Source of the DNA: Micromonospora gifhornensis | Lineage (GTDB): Bacteria; Actinomycetota; Actinomycetes; Mycobacteriales; Micromonosporaceae | Reading direction: 5' to 3' | DNA length: 47,095 nucleotides | Assembly (NCBI RefSeq): GCF_016863515.1 | Contig: NZ_BOPA01000042.1 | Span: 1 to 47,095, forward strand | In this document: positions 32,495 to 42,452 of the stretch, piece after piece | Layout of the letters: every line of letters begins with the position of its first letter | Position numbering within the stretch: position 1 is the first letter of the stretch | Position numbers and translations under genes: made by a program | Notes under the pieces: model-generated | The model's database searches: none | The model's input: only the letters and a program-made list of their open reading frames with translations | Told to the model about the DNA's origin: nothing

Positions 32495-35422
32495 TCAGAA
32501 GAACGTCTCCTGCGGGCGAGCCTCCACCCTCCTAAGCCGTGCGTAATCAAGGAGATCGCTAGCGCGGGCATTCTTCGCCTTCCAGTCACGCACGATGGAT
32601 TCGCCCAGCAGCACGTAGTGCCAGCTAAGGTCCCCTCGGAGGTACTCAGGCAGCTGGTTGATTTGCTCGCACCAGGCGAGCGCCGCCCGCTGCTTGCGCT
32701 TGACGTTCTCGTCGCTGAGCGCGGACTGCGCCTTGGTCTCGACGACGTACAGATCGGTGTCGGTGCGCACGAGGAAGTCCGGCGAGTACTGGGCTGGCAT
32801 GCCGTCGGCCTTCAGGTACGGCCGCCGGAGGAAGCCGTGGCGGTACTCGTGCACCTTGATGATGGCTTCGACACGGGTGTCCTGATCGGCCCACTCGATG
32901 AAGGCCCGCTCCAGGCCGCCACCCTTGATCGGCACGGGCAGCTTGGGATATATGCACTTCTTGACATCGACGGCCGAGCTCGAACGGACCGGGATGGTCT
33001 TGACCTCGGAGAGCAGTCGGTGCTGGACGAGGGCCTCTGCAACCGATTGCGTCTCCTGAGCTTCGGTCAGCTTGGTGGCGAACACGCCGGCGATCTCGTG
33101 CGCGACATCATCGAGCAGTAGGACGCGCCAGTTCTCACCCTCGAGCGGATCGAAGTCCTGTTTAAACATGCGGCGCCGGACGTAGGTGTCGAGCCAGCCG
33201 GTGAGCAGCGGCTTGTACGCCTGCAGGATCGGGTATTGGCTGATCTCCTTGTACTTGCCGGCGCTGCTGGTCAGGTTCCGGCCGAGCGCCTCGGTAATGC
33301 GCGTGGTCATGCGCGAGAGGTAGTCGTTATAGCCCGTCGCAGTTAGGATGCCGCCGTCGACACGGTAGTCGCCGTACTGCGTGCCGGTCTGGGCGTCGTG
33401 GGAGACGAACTGGTCACCCTTGCCGATCTGCTTGATCAGCCAATCCACCTGATATTTGCTCGTCGGCAATGCCGTTGGGTCGACACTGGGCTTCTTCAGC
33501 TCCTCATCGGCGTCACGGATGATGATCGGCACCTCAAAGTCGTAGGCCTGGTAGCCCTCGCGCAGGTCGACGTGCGCCAGATCGCCGGTCGCATCCGTCG
33601 AGTCGGAATCGTCCCCGACCTCGACGGCGAGGCCGCCGCTCAGGAGCTCGTCGTAGAACTGCGAAAACGCTGGGTGCTCGACGATGAACAGAACATCGAA
33701 GTAGTTGGTCGGCTCGAGTCGCTGAGCAATGCGGTCGCGCGTCTCGCGCTTGAGCTCGTCGATCTGCTCGTTACCGCGCCACATAAGGCGCAGACCGCGA
33801 CCGACCGTCTGCTCGAGCAAGATGGGGGCCACCGAGGAGCGCAGCGGCACGATCACGCAGATGTTGTTTACGTCAAAGCCCTCGCGGAGCATCAAGACAG
33901 AGACGATGACCTTGGGCTGCTTATGGCGGTCGACATCGAACAGGCGCTCACGGATAGGCTCCCAGTCCTTGGCCCCCAACTCCTGCTTACGGCCAGAGTC
34001 GACGCGCAGGATGTCGTCCTCGGACAGGCCCGTGCTCTGCAAAAAATCGACAACGTGAGGCGTGACGTTGGTGTCCTCACAGATCACCAGCAACTTGGGA
34101 TGCTTATCCGGGTCGGTCACGGTGAACTGCTGCTCCAGAATCTGCAGCTTCTTAAGGCCGGCGCGCAGCATGACGCGCTGGCCTTCGGAGAGACCGGTCA
34201 CCCGCTTCTGCTCGTCGCGCTCGGCCTTGAAGTCAAGTGGCAGCGCGGCGACATCCTTGCGCTTGTCGAGTGCCAGCGCCTTAACCAGGCCCGCCCGCAT
34301 CGCGGCGTTCAGGTCGAAATCGACCACGATATGCGGAAAGTATTGACGGTTCTTTTTCTTCCCCGACCCGACCTCGTTGTACGGGGTGGCCGAGAAGTCG
34401 ACCTGGATGAAGCGCGACCCCTTGGTCGACGCGATTTCGAGCAGGCTCTTCTGCCACTCAACGTCGGTAACCTCTTCGGACTTGCGCACCTCGTGGATGT
34501 GGTGGGCCTCGTCGTTGAAGACCATAAGGTCGGGCAGGTCCTTCAGCGCCTCAAGAGGCCCACCGCGGGAGAATCGGCGGTCTAGCACGGCGAGCGAGTT
34601 GCCCGCAGCGGTGCCAGGCGTCAGCGGGAAGAAACTCTCCACCGCCGCCTTGGCGTCAATCTCCCGGCCCGGCGCCTCAACGTCCTCCTCGGCGAGAAAG
34701 TCAGGATCCTCCTGCCCGGCGAGCAGGTGCCAATTGGTGATCGCGACCATGCCCGATCCTGTCACCTTCCGCCCAATATCGTCCTTTGTGACGATCGAGG
34801 ACTGCAGGAAACCGAAAACCTGCGTACGGTAGTTCTCCGGGATGAAGAGATCGCGCTGCTTGTAGATATCGCTGGTGGTGAAGTCACGCTCGCCGTCGAT
34901 GGTCTTGCCTTGGAACGAGTCGAGCAGCCGATCGTAGACGATAAGTCCCGGCGCGACGAGCAGGAAATTGCTCGTGAAGCGCTCATCGCTGGGGGTAGCA
35001 ATCTTGTTCAAGTACTGCCACACAAGCAACGCGTTGAGCACCCAAGTCTTGCCGGTACCTGTAGCCATCTTCGCGGCGTACTTTGGGTGATTGTGGCGGT
35101 CGCGTGTGACCTCGCTCAGCACTCCACCATCGAGCACGGCATCGCCCGCCACCGCCTCGTATAACTCGCGCAGGCTCTTAACTCCGAGTACCTCGTGGGC
35201 GAAAATCACGTGCAGGATCGCGACACGTTGCCCCTCATGGAAGTTGAGCGGACGGATGTCACAGAAGTCGTGCTGGAACCAGAACTTGAGAAGCTCCGCA
35301 GTCGTCGGCGTAACCTGGCGCAGCAACTCCGGCTGCAGTCCCGCGACGATATCGGGGATCTGCGAGTCGACGAGCTTCGAGATGCCGGTCGCCAGCGGGA
35401 AGAGATCGCGTTGCTGAATCAT
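32495..35422 (-). CDS. res: Type III restriction enzyme, Res subunit
   Basis: ATG 35422 (MIQQRDLFPLATGISKLVDS) is used because it overlaps the mod stop by four bases; it gives 975 residues. Walker A AAKMATGTGKTWVLNALLVW is near residue 120, the DEAH box LMVFNDEAHHIHEVRKSEEV near 307, and ILLEQTVGRGLRLMWRG is the motif VI region. The C-terminal nuclease domain has YSPDFLVRTDTDLYVVETKA, a PD-x-ETK site near 890. Res translocates on or switches along DNA and cuts when two unmodified head-to-head sites are found, always as a complex with Mod (established for Type III enzymes). Length, motif order and the gene order mod-res are all standard, and no break is visible, so the enzyme looks functional. 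Confidence 0.95.
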   Translation of the reverse strand: MIQQRDLFPLATGISKLVDSQIPDIVAGLQPELLRQVTPTTAELLKFWFQHDFCDIRPLNFHEGQRVAILHVIFAHEVLGVKSLRELYEAVAGDAVLDGGVLSEVTRDRHNHPKYAAKMATGTGKTWVLNALLVWQYLNKIATPSDERFTSNFLLVAPGLIVYDRLLDSFQGKTIDGERDFTTSDIYKQRDLFIPENYRTQVFGFLQSSIVTKDDIGRKVTGSGMVAITNWHLLAGQEDPDFLAEEDVEAPGREIDAKAAVESFFPLTPGTAAGNSLAVLDRRFSRGGPLEALKDLPDLMVFNDEAHHIHEVRKSEEVTDVEWQKSLLEIASTKGSRFIQVDFSATPYNEVGSGKKKNRQYFPHIVVDFDLNAAMRAGLVKALALDKRKDVAALPLDFKAERDEQKRVTGLSEGQRVMLRAGLKKLQILEQQFTVTDPDKHPKLLVICEDTNVTPHVVDFLQSTGLSEDDILRVDSGRKQELGAKDWEPIRERLFDVDRHKQPKVIVSVLMLREGFDVNNICVIVPLRSSVAPILLEQTVGRGLRLMWRGNEQIDELKRETRDRIAQRLEPTNYFDVLFIVEHPAFSQFYDELLSGGLAVEVGDDSDSTDATGDLAHVDLREGYQAYDFEVPIIIRDADEELKKPSVDPTALPTSKYQVDWLIKQIGKGDQFVSHDAQTGTQYGDYRVDGGILTATGYNDYLSRMTTRITEALGRNLTSSAGKYKEISQYPILQAYKPLLTGWLDTYVRRRMFKQDFDPLEGENWRVLLLDDVAHEIAGVFATKLTEAQETQSVAEALVQHRLLSEVKTIPVRSSSAVDVKKCIYPKLPVPIKGGGLERAFIEWADQDTRVEAIIKVHEYRHGFLRRPYLKADGMPAQYSPDFLVRTDTDLYVVETKAQSALSDENVKRKQRAALAWCEQINQLPEYLRGDLSWHYVLLGESIVRDWKAKNARASDLLDYARLRRVEARPQETFF

Positions 35423-37353
35423 CGCGTTACCTCGACGTCGTCGACCACAACCTCGGATTCGAAGCCGAATACATCGACTGCGCGGACGCATACACGCCGA
35501 GCACCATCCTTGACCGGAAGCTCAAGATGCGCAGTGGTGACGACACGCAGCGGGTCGTCGTCGTTCTCCGTGTTGCCTCGGTAGTCCTGCCAGACGGATC
35601 GGAAGACCTCACCGTCATAGTCCGGATCAACCGCCCAGTACTCGATGAGTGCCAGCGGCTGCTCATTCATGACTTTCTGTAGTGCATCCCGATTCTTGTC
35701 ATCGAGGTTGATGGCCTCCGGGGAGAGCAGCACGTAGTTGCGAAGATCCACAGCCAACTCCTCGCCGTCGCTCACCTGCTTACGATGAAGAACGCCTGCG
35801 TCGAGGTACTGGAGACTCGAGAAGCGCACCTCGCGGGAAAGCTTGTCAGCACCCTTCTTCTTCAGCCGATCCAGCAGGTCAGGCGGGATAACGAGCACTT
35901 CGAGTCGGTCGTCGTTGAGCGCAGCGATGTCCTGACCGATGCCGGCCGAGAAGTTCCAGCCAAGCACGATGACCTTGTCGAAGCCGCCGAGTTTGCTATC
36001 CCGGTAGCCCTGCGCACGACGGAGGGTCGACACCGTCGTGAGCCGGGACGGACTGTCCGCCATGACCAGCGTGCGAGTGTTCGGCAGACGGCCGAGACTG
36101 CCGTTGACGTTGTCCTCTGGGGGCAGCGGCAGCGCGCCGAAGAGGTCGAGAACAACCTTGGCGAGATCACCGACCCGGAAAGAGCGGCCGAGCGTCGAGC
36201 GCGCCTGCTCCACCTGATAGTCGCCGATGGCCTGGTAGAGGAAGGGCTTGGCGTCCTGGTCGATGAGGCGCTTGCGGGTAACCATGGCCGCGGGCTTGCC
36301 GAGATCGGAGGCCACCCACTTGCGGCCAAGGCGCTCGGCGACGGCAGCGGTCGTTCCAGATCCGATGAAGAAGTCGGCCACGAGGTCGCCCTCGTTGGTG
36401 GTTGCACTGATGATGCGTTCGAGCAGCGTCTCCGGTTTCTGGGTGTTGAAGCGCAGGTTCTCGGTCTTGTCGGCGGGCTGAAGCATCGAGAGGCGCCAGA
36501 CATCGTCGACGGTCCGGTGGGTCGAATCGACGTAGATGACCTTCCCGTTCTCGTCTTTAGCATTGACGATTGCTTTCTTTTCAGAAGACCATACTCGCTT
36601 GATCTGCCGAATCGGCTTGTCTCGCTTTTCCTTTTGAGGATTAAACGTAAACTTTTTCGACTTTCGGTAGAACATGATAAAATCGTGATTGCGAGGGAAT
36701 GTATTGATATTCCCCTGCATCTTGTTGTAATACCACCAGATGATGTCGTTCGAGAAGTTATCCCGGCCGAAGATCTCGTCCAGAACGATCTTTACGTAGT
36801 GCCCGACGTGCCAGTCGAGGTGCACAAATATTGAGCCCGTGTCCGCGAGCAGCTCCCGCATGAGCACAAGTCGCGGCGTAATCATGGCAAGGTAGGACGC
36901 GGTGCCATCCGCCCAGGTATCGGAGTACGCGAACTGCTCGAGCACGGTCGGCTTCTGATCGATGGTCGTTCCGGGCAGCGTGATCTGCGAACGATAGTCC
37001 GCTTTGGAGTCGAACGGCGGGTCGATGTAGATGAGATCAATCTTGCCGCGAAGGCTCGGGGTGTCCTCGTCGCCCGCGAGAAGCGCAGCCATCGCCAGTA
37101 GGTTGTCGCCGTAGATGAGTCGACTTGGCTGATCCACATCGGCGGCGATGTCGCCTCCCGCCTGCAGTGGTTGCCGGAAGAGATCGCGCGCCGACGTGTC
37201 TTTGGAGGGGACGACCAGCTCTCGTGTCTGGAGCGTGACCCGGTTCCGCCCCTCAAGCTGCTCCAAAATATGCGCCGCCTGCCGTTTCCCGGCAGCAACG
37301 ATCCCAGGCAGCTCCTCCAGCAGCGACTTGCCCACGTTCTTCCTCTCGCTCAC
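35419..37353 (-). CDS. mod: Type III DNA adenine methyltransferase, Mod subunit
   Basis: This 644-residue protein starts at GTG 37353 after ggaggcaagg. The catalytic DPPF, in GKIDLIYIDPPFDSKADYRS near residue 110, comes before the SAM-binding motif VADFFIGSGTTAAVAERLGR near 330, so this is a beta-class N6-adenine methylase. The segment between them holds the target-recognition domain. There the sequence (NHDFIMFYRKSKKFTFNPQK, REKRDKPIRQIKRVW) is Lys-rich and its DNA, about 36540-36760, is far more AT-rich than the rest, which suggests a swapped recognition domain. Mod alone methylates one strand of an asymmetric site and also guides Res. The recognition site cannot be predicted here. Confidence 0.95.
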   Translation of the reverse strand: MSERKNVGKSLLEELPGIVAAGKRQAAHILEQLEGRNRVTLQTRELVVPSKDTSARDLFRQPLQAGGDIAADVDQPSRLIYGDNLLAMAALLAGDEDTPSLRGKIDLIYIDPPFDSKADYRSQITLPGTTIDQKPTVLEQFAYSDTWADGTASYLAMITPRLVLMRELLADTGSIFVHLDWHVGHYVKIVLDEIFGRDNFSNDIIWWYYNKMQGNINTFPRNHDFIMFYRKSKKFTFNPQKEKRDKPIRQIKRVWSSEKKAIVNAKDENGKVIYVDSTHRTVDDVWRLSMLQPADKTENLRFNTQKPETLLERIISATTNEGDLVADFFIGSGTTAAVAERLGRKWVASDLGKPAAMVTRKRLIDQDAKPFLYQAIGDYQVEQARSTLGRSFRVGDLAKVVLDLFGALPLPPEDNVNGSLGRLPNTRTLVMADSPSRLTTVSTLRRAQGYRDSKLGGFDKVIVLGWNFSAGIGQDIAALNDDRLEVLVIPPDLLDRLKKKGADKLSREVRFSSLQYLDAGVLHRKQVSDGEELAVDLRNYVLLSPEAINLDDKNRDALQKVMNEQPLALIEYWAVDPDYDGEVFRSVWQDYRGNTENDDDPLRVVTTAHLELPVKDGARRVCVRAVDVFGFESEVVVDDVEVTR

Positions 37354-38266
37354 GCCTTGCCTCCGCGAAAGCGCAGCCCCACGCTGTGCTCCGCCCCTTT
37401 CGCGGCGACCCCATCGAGCCGGGCCGACAGAAGTCCCCAGGGTGCGCCGAGTCGATAGATCCCCGAGCCGCCATCGATGCCTGACAGGCCCGGTCCAACT
37501 GTCGGGCTTCCGCGATCACAATATGAGGTGCTCTGATATTTGACTCTGGCAAGTCCTCGCCCTTGTCCGTCACGTACTACACGAACGGCACCGTCAGGAT
37601 GTAATATCTGCATCGACTGGCGTCCATACCACCACGCAGTTCGCCGCAGCTCCCCCACAGTGGGGTGTACAGGTCCGGCTTCCTCAGAGCTACTAACACG
37701 CCGACAGTTGGCCACGTCGAGCTCAAAGCCTGACGACAACCCCATGGCGAGGCGCCCGTGTGATCTATCCATCCCCTGGTGACCATCCTTAGCGTGCCAT
37801 TGCGTAACAGCAACGTCACGAACGGTTATGCCGAATCTGAGCGCCCCTAACAATAGCGTCCGGCACCAGCAGAGCAGTCCCTCGACGCGCGGCACTCGGC
37901 GGTGTAACGGCCACCAGTGGGCCGGCATCCAGCTCGGCGGTGTATCAGTAATTGACACTACGAGCCTGCCCGGTCCGCAGTGTCGCCCCGGGCGCTGCTC
38001 TCGCGGCTGCGCCCCGGGGACCCCGCGCGGGGGTCCTGTTCGCGCCACTGGCCTGCCGTATCGACGCACAGAAGACGTTCAACCATGTGCAAGCTTCCGG
38101 CTCCTTGCCAAACTCCCACCGCAGCACCTTCCCGGTCTCGCTGTCCCCAGCGCGGGCGATCAGCTTCCATCCGCCTTCGGCGCCTCGGCCGTACGGCTCA
38201 CCACAGTCCGGCCGGTGCCGGTACGAAGATCGCGGCCATGGCGGTGGCCGTACTCGGTATGATCTC
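37354..38266. other. About 0.9 kb upstream of mod, mostly unassigned
   Basis: One minus-strand frame stays open from 38069 to a stop at 37350-37352, overlapping the mod GTG (GTGA). Its last part, WWYGRQSMQILHPDGAVRVV, IYRLGAPWGLLSARLDGVAA, could be a small coupled gene, but the codon pattern is poor and no family is recognised. Another minus-strand stretch near 37950-38200 reads GGWKLIARAGDSETGKVLRW and ACTWLNVFCASIRQASG, also protein-like and unrecognised. The mod promoter should lie here. Confidence 0.3.
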
Positions 38267-38580
38267 CTACAAGCAGGCCTGCCACACATCCCCGCCGCCG
38301 GGCACCACCTGGCCGTCACCCGGCCCGCCGCGCAGCAGCACGTCCAGCCTCCGACAGCACGTGCGCGATGAGCGCCGGGATGCGGCGTACGAGACTCTGC
38401 CGCCCGACCAGCGGGGCGTAGGCCCGTCCCCGCAACCGAACCCCTGCGGGGACCGGCCGACGGCAATCTGCGGCCATAGCTGTTCCACCGCCGTCTCTAC
38501 CGTGCCGGCCAGCACCGTGCGGGCCGCCGGCACCTCTTTGGGTACGACGACCACGGCGCCACCCGCACATGGCCCTAGCC
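38267..38580 (-). pseudogene. Decayed gene of unknown function
   Basis: One frame reads AVVVVPKEVPAARTVLAGTV and ETAVEQLWPQIA. After a shift near 38455 another reads GVRLRGRAYAPLVGRQSLVR, RIPALIAHVLSEAGRAAARR, and a last piece, GDGQVVPGGGDVWQACL, lies in the first frame. The three pieces join into one sensible protein end of about 95 residues. I do not recognise the family. At least two frame changes and no start make it a pseudogene. Confidence 0.45.
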
Positions 38581-38819
38581 AGCAGCCGAGCGGTGACCTC
38601 GCCGACGTACAGGGCCGCCGCCGACTAGCGGGCGGACATGCTGCAGCCCTGGTTGGCGCATTCGATGTCGCGGATATCCGGCCGAGGCCAGCCACGTCTC
38701 TCCCACGATGGGCCCAGGCGCAGCGGCAGGTGGTCCGCGGCAGGTGCCAGGACGGCGTCCGCGGCCCCTGGGGGCGGAAGATGAGCGGCACTGACGGCCG
38801 GCGTGGTGGAGACTGGACG

Positions 38820-39407
38820 TGATTCCAGCCCGCGGGCGGGCGAGCACCGGGGCGGAACCGGTGCTGCGGCGGCCGGTCGCGCCGATGCTGGCGGCGCCGG
38901 TCGGCGTGGTGCCGGAGGGCCCGAGCCTGGTGCATGAGCCGAAGTGGGACGGTGCATCGCCTTCCGCGAGGCCGGCGGGGTGTACCTGCAATCGCGGGCC
39001 GGCCGGAACCTCACCGGCGGCATCAGCCGCGCGGTGACCGTGCTGCTGGGCCGACTCGACCGGCGGAGGCGGCTACGGTACACCGCTCCCACCCGTTGAC
39101 CGCCGACCAGCGTGCGGCGCTGGCCGAGCGGCTCTCGCTGCCACGCATGCCGCGCCCTGGCACGGTGGCTCATCCGTGGCCGCAGCCGCTGCCCGCGTCC
39201 TGGACCTGCCAGTTGGACCGGCCGGAACCGCTGCCGTACGTGCAGGTGGAGCCCAGCGTGGTGGCAGAGATCGACGCCGACGTGGCGTTCGAACACGGAC
39301 GCTGGCGCCATCGGGTGCGGTACGCACGCCCTCGAGCGGACTTGCCGATCTATGACGTGCCGCTGCTGCTCGGCGAGGAGGAGGGCTACTTCGGCGACCT
39401 GGGGTGA
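38820..39407 (+). pseudogene. ATP-dependent DNA ligase, frameshifted with a large internal deletion
   Basis: The front part reads APMLAAPVGVVPEGPSLVHE followed by PKWDG, the ligase adenylation motif (K of K-x-D-G), then after a shift CIAFREAGGVYLQSRAGRNL. The back part reads LTADQRAALAERLSLPRMPR, GTVAHPWPQPLPASWTC, YVQVEPSVVAEIDADVAFEH and GRWRHRVRYARPRADL, the C-terminal OB-fold end of actinobacterial LigC-type ligases. The whole nucleotidyltransferase middle between them (roughly 200 residues) is gone and the frame changes at least twice. In actinomycetes such ligases often travel with plasmids and repair loci; here it is a relic. Confidence 0.75.
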
Positions 39408-39525
39408 GCACCACCAGGCCCGCTGATGAGCAGCTGGTGCTTCCGGAGCCGCTGCAGGCGCACGGGCCCGTCTTGCTGGCAACGCCGAAGACGGAGTCCC
39501 TTCCCGGTGGCGAGGTATACAGGCA

Positions 39526-40503
39526 CTACCGGTAGCGACGCCATGTGACCTGGAGATCATCGAAGAGAAGCGATCGAAGTCGGTGCGCGAGTTCACGGGC
39601 TACATCTGGGCGGCCAGCAAGGGTGTCGATGGTACTAGTGACCAGCTGGAGCTCTCGAACCCGGCGCAAGACCGGCCAGCCCGTCCACTCCGTGATGTCG
39701 ATTCCGTAGGCACCGACGAATTCCTGGTAGTCGGCAGGTGAGCGACCGAACCGGGTAGCCCCATGGGCGGTCGGTACGAGATCCCACTCCCGCGGTCCGA
39801 TGCACAACCCGTCCAAGTCGCAGAGCAGCGGCTCCGAGCGGGCAACCGCAAAATGACCTGCTGCCGGGAGGAGAATGTTCCCGGTGTGTGCGTCCCCGTG
39901 AATGACACCCCATGGCAACCGCCACACCACCCGATCGAGATCCTCCTCCGCCTCGTCGCAGCGCACACGGAGATCCTGCAGGAGGTCGGCCGCCCCGATC
40001 CCCATCTCCGTTCTCGACCACTGCTCCAGTTCAACGGCTTCCTCGGGCGGTAGCACTGCGGCAGCGTCGAGACGCCGACGAAACTTCTCGATAGGCGACC
40101 AGTGCGGCAGCGCTACATCGAGCCGGTCAAGGCTGTGGAGGGCGCGTAGCGGCGCGGCCAGGTCGATCGGCTTGGGCTCGTCGCTGACAGTTGGTACGTA
40201 TTGCCATACCGTGGCGACCCAGTCCCCACTAAAGATCGGCTGAGACGCGACATCCGAGGCGAGCCGCACGACCGGCATGCTGGCCTCCTCAAGGCACGCC
40301 GCGACCGACACCACCCGGCGGGCGAGCATCGCAGCGTGGGGACCGGCAGCCAGTCTGATCACGAATGGCGGCGCCACGAACACGGCGTTCATCGTGTACT
40401 TAACGAGGCTGGCGCCATCCGGGTCGATGCCGATCTGGGCGCAGATGTCGTTTAGGTGGCTCCGAAGTTCTAAAGCGACAGCATCGCTGAGTGCGGTGGT
40501 CAT
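39526..40503 (-). CDS. Aminoglycoside phosphotransferase-family kinase-like protein
   Basis: This 325-residue protein starts MTTALSDAVALELRSHLNDI. It has the APH/choline-kinase fold: the catalytic loop LPWGVIHGDAHTGNILLP and the metal-binding LLCDLDGLCIGPREWDLVPT, with PPFVIRLAAG as a possible nucleotide-loop strand. The family phosphorylates small hydroxylated molecules or antibiotics; the substrate here is unknown and the gene need not confer resistance. Its ATG shares one base with the stop of the XRE/TPR regulator gene (TGATG), so the two are co-translated; this regulator-kinase pair is common in actinomycetes. Confidence 0.85.
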   Translation of the reverse strand: MTTALSDAVALELRSHLNDICAQIGIDPDGASLVKYTMNAVFVAPPFVIRLAAGPHAAMLARRVVSVAACLEEASMPVVRLASDVASQPIFSGDWVATVWQYVPTVSDEPKPIDLAAPLRALHSLDRLDVALPHWSPIEKFRRRLDAAAVLPPEEAVELEQWSRTEMGIGAADLLQDLRVRCDEAEEDLDRVVWRLPWGVIHGDAHTGNILLPAAGHFAVARSEPLLCDLDGLCIGPREWDLVPTAHGATRFGRSPADYQEFVGAYGIDITEWTGWPVLRRVRELQLVTSTIDTLAGRPDVARELAHRLRSLLFDDLQVTWRRYR

Positions 40504-41876
40504 CAGACCGCCTGTAGCTCCGCGATCCGGCTGCCGAGGGCAGCGAGCACCGGCTCCCGCTCGGCCTGGGGGGCGGCGAGCTCCCATAGAGCGTTCAGAC
40601 GATCGTTGGCGCGCGCCGATCGCATCCCGTCCGCCATCAGCCCCACCGCTTTCATCCCGTACTCGCCAGCGGTAGCGAGATCATCGGCCAGGATACTCGC
40701 CGTTGCGACGGAGATCGTGTCGAAGATGAAGGACCGACGATCTTCAGGCCGGCGTAGCCGCACCGCTTGGTGCGAGTACTCGGCGGCGCGGTCGACGTAG
40801 CGCACATGCTCCGGATGGCGAGCGAGGGCCGAGTAGACGACGGCGGAAATTCCGTGCACGTCTGCCTCGGTCAGCGCGAAGTGGGTCCAGGTCGGCGCGG
40901 TGTTCGGGTCTGCCTGATCGAGCTCGCCTTGCGCGCGGGTCAAGCTGTCGACGACCTGGATGTCGGCACCGAGGAGCGCGTATGCCCAGGCGGTGTTGGC
41001 GTGCAGGATGGCGACGCTCGCGTGACAGCCGGCTTGCTGCGCCGCGAGTTGCCCAAGACCGAACAGTTGCAGTGCGTCGGCGGGCTGTTCCTGGTGCAGG
41101 CTGACCCGCCCGAGGCGATAAAGCGTGTTTGCCAGCAGCGGTAGCGAGTTGGTCTGCCGCGCCAGGACGAGGCTCTGGGTGAGATGCCGGCGGGCCATGT
41201 CGTGGTCGTCGAGATCGTGCGCGACCCAGCCGACGAGGTTGTGCAGTTCAGCGAGGGCAGCCCGCAGGTCGGCAGCAACCGCGTCGGCGCATTTCATCTG
41301 TAGGAGCTGTGTCGCCCACGCCACGTATCCGCGTGCGGATTGCAGGCACCGGCCGCCTCCGGCAGCTGCGTCGAGACGCCGGTGGAAGGCGGTCACAGCA
41401 CGAACGGTGGCCACCTCGTCCGGACCGACGATGGCCGGGACGGCGATCTCCTGGGAGCTGGGCAGCCACCGCTGCACGTCGGCGGGTATTGCACCGACCG
41501 CGATGCTTGCGACGACGCCGAGCAGCTCTCGGTGGTCGATCGGCGCGAGGGATCTGGCCTGGTCGGACGGCGAGCCCTGTCGGTGGTGGCTAGCCTGTTC
41601 GTCAAGGGCGAGCCCCATGTAGTGGCGCGGGATGTTCAGCCCTTCCGCGATTCGCTCCAGCACCGCATAGTCGGTGACGATGCGACGACCGGAAGCGATT
41701 TCCGAGACCCGGCTCGCGCCCAGCCCGGTTGCGGTCGCGATCGCCGACCAGCTGAAGCCGCGTTCCTTAAGAAAGCCGAAAACCGCTCCGATGTCGTGGC
41801 GAGCAAGGTGTACGCGCACGGCAACGCCCCGGTAAACGCCGTCGTGCCACCACTGCGGCCTGACGATCCGCTGCAT
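40503..41876 (-). CDS. XRE-family regulator with TPR-like C-terminal part
   Basis: ATG 41876 (MQRIVRPQWWHDGVYRGVAV) is preceded by gagggagt, giving 457 residues. The HTH is FLKERGFSWSAIATATGLGA and SRVSEIASGRRIVTDYAVLE. The C-terminal part has TPR-like helices: AALAELHNLVGWVAHDLDDH, DMARRHLTQSLVLARQTNSL, RVSLHQEQPADALQLFGLGQ. Such regulators sense peptides or cell state through the TPR part in streptomycetes and their relatives. It may control itself, the coupled kinase, or the lanthipeptide genes divergent at 42.4 kb; the sequence does not decide. Confidence 0.85.
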   Translation of the reverse strand: MQRIVRPQWWHDGVYRGVAVRVHLARHDIGAVFGFLKERGFSWSAIATATGLGASRVSEIASGRRIVTDYAVLERIAEGLNIPRHYMGLALDEQASHHRQGSPSDQARSLAPIDHRELLGVVASIAVGAIPADVQRWLPSSQEIAVPAIVGPDEVATVRAVTAFHRRLDAAAGGGRCLQSARGYVAWATQLLQMKCADAVAADLRAALAELHNLVGWVAHDLDDHDMARRHLTQSLVLARQTNSLPLLANTLYRLGRVSLHQEQPADALQLFGLGQLAAQQAGCHASVAILHANTAWAYALLGADIQVVDSLTRAQGELDQADPNTAPTWTHFALTEADVHGISAVVYSALARHPEHVRYVDRAAEYSHQAVRLRRPEDRRSFIFDTISVATASILADDLATAGEYGMKAVGLMADGMRSARANDRLNALWELAAPQAEREPVLAALGSRIAELQAV

Positions 41877-42452
41877 GGATGCCACTCCCTCCGACCGCGG
41901 ATACTGCGCAGAGTAGTCGGCCACGTGCAGGATGTCCGCCCTGCCGCAGGGCTTTCGGCCCGCCATCTCACGGTGAGAGACCCACCGTGGGGCGCTCACC
42001 GCTGGCTAGCTGGCGGTAACGGCATCGGCCAAGGTCGTTGGCATGCCAGTCAGAAGCCATCACCGCCTCCGGGTCCTGCAACAGGGTTCGGCGGCCGAAG
42101 CTGAGCAAGCTCCGAGGCTGACTCTCGTAGAGGGTGGCGACGGCCGCCAACAGGCTGGCCTGAACGGGTTCGGGGTGGGTGCTGTGCAGGAGGCCCGCTC
42201 GCCTCGGACCAATGCGCGGCTGGAGCTGGCGTTGACCCGAGACGTCGGTAGCGCTCCCGCCCGCGCTTGCCGGAGGTCCGTGTCACTCGGGATCGTCGTC
42301 CCCCGCGCTTTCCCGAGCCGGACCGCCGGTGCCGTGGTGGCGTGCCGGTGCCGGAAGTCGCCGGCACGCCATCGCGGACAGTCCCGCCAGCGTCCGCCCC
42401 TACGCCGAACAGTTCAATGGCGCTGCGCACCGCCCCGCTACGGGAGCAGCTC
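41877..42452. other. Divergent intergenic region, 576 bp, no gene assigned
   Basis: It separates the regulator-kinase pair from the lanthipeptide-side genes and should hold promoters for both directions. Short frames on both strands lack family signatures. A minus-strand piece near 42010-42150 (AAVATLYESQPRSLLSFGRR) is faintly protein-like but unrecognised. Confidence 0.35.

Noticed and set aside
37350..38069. A 239-codon minus-strand frame overlapping the mod start
   Set aside because: The stop overlap looks like coupling, but residue and third-base usage are poor and no family motif appears. Kept only as a note in the intergenic entry.
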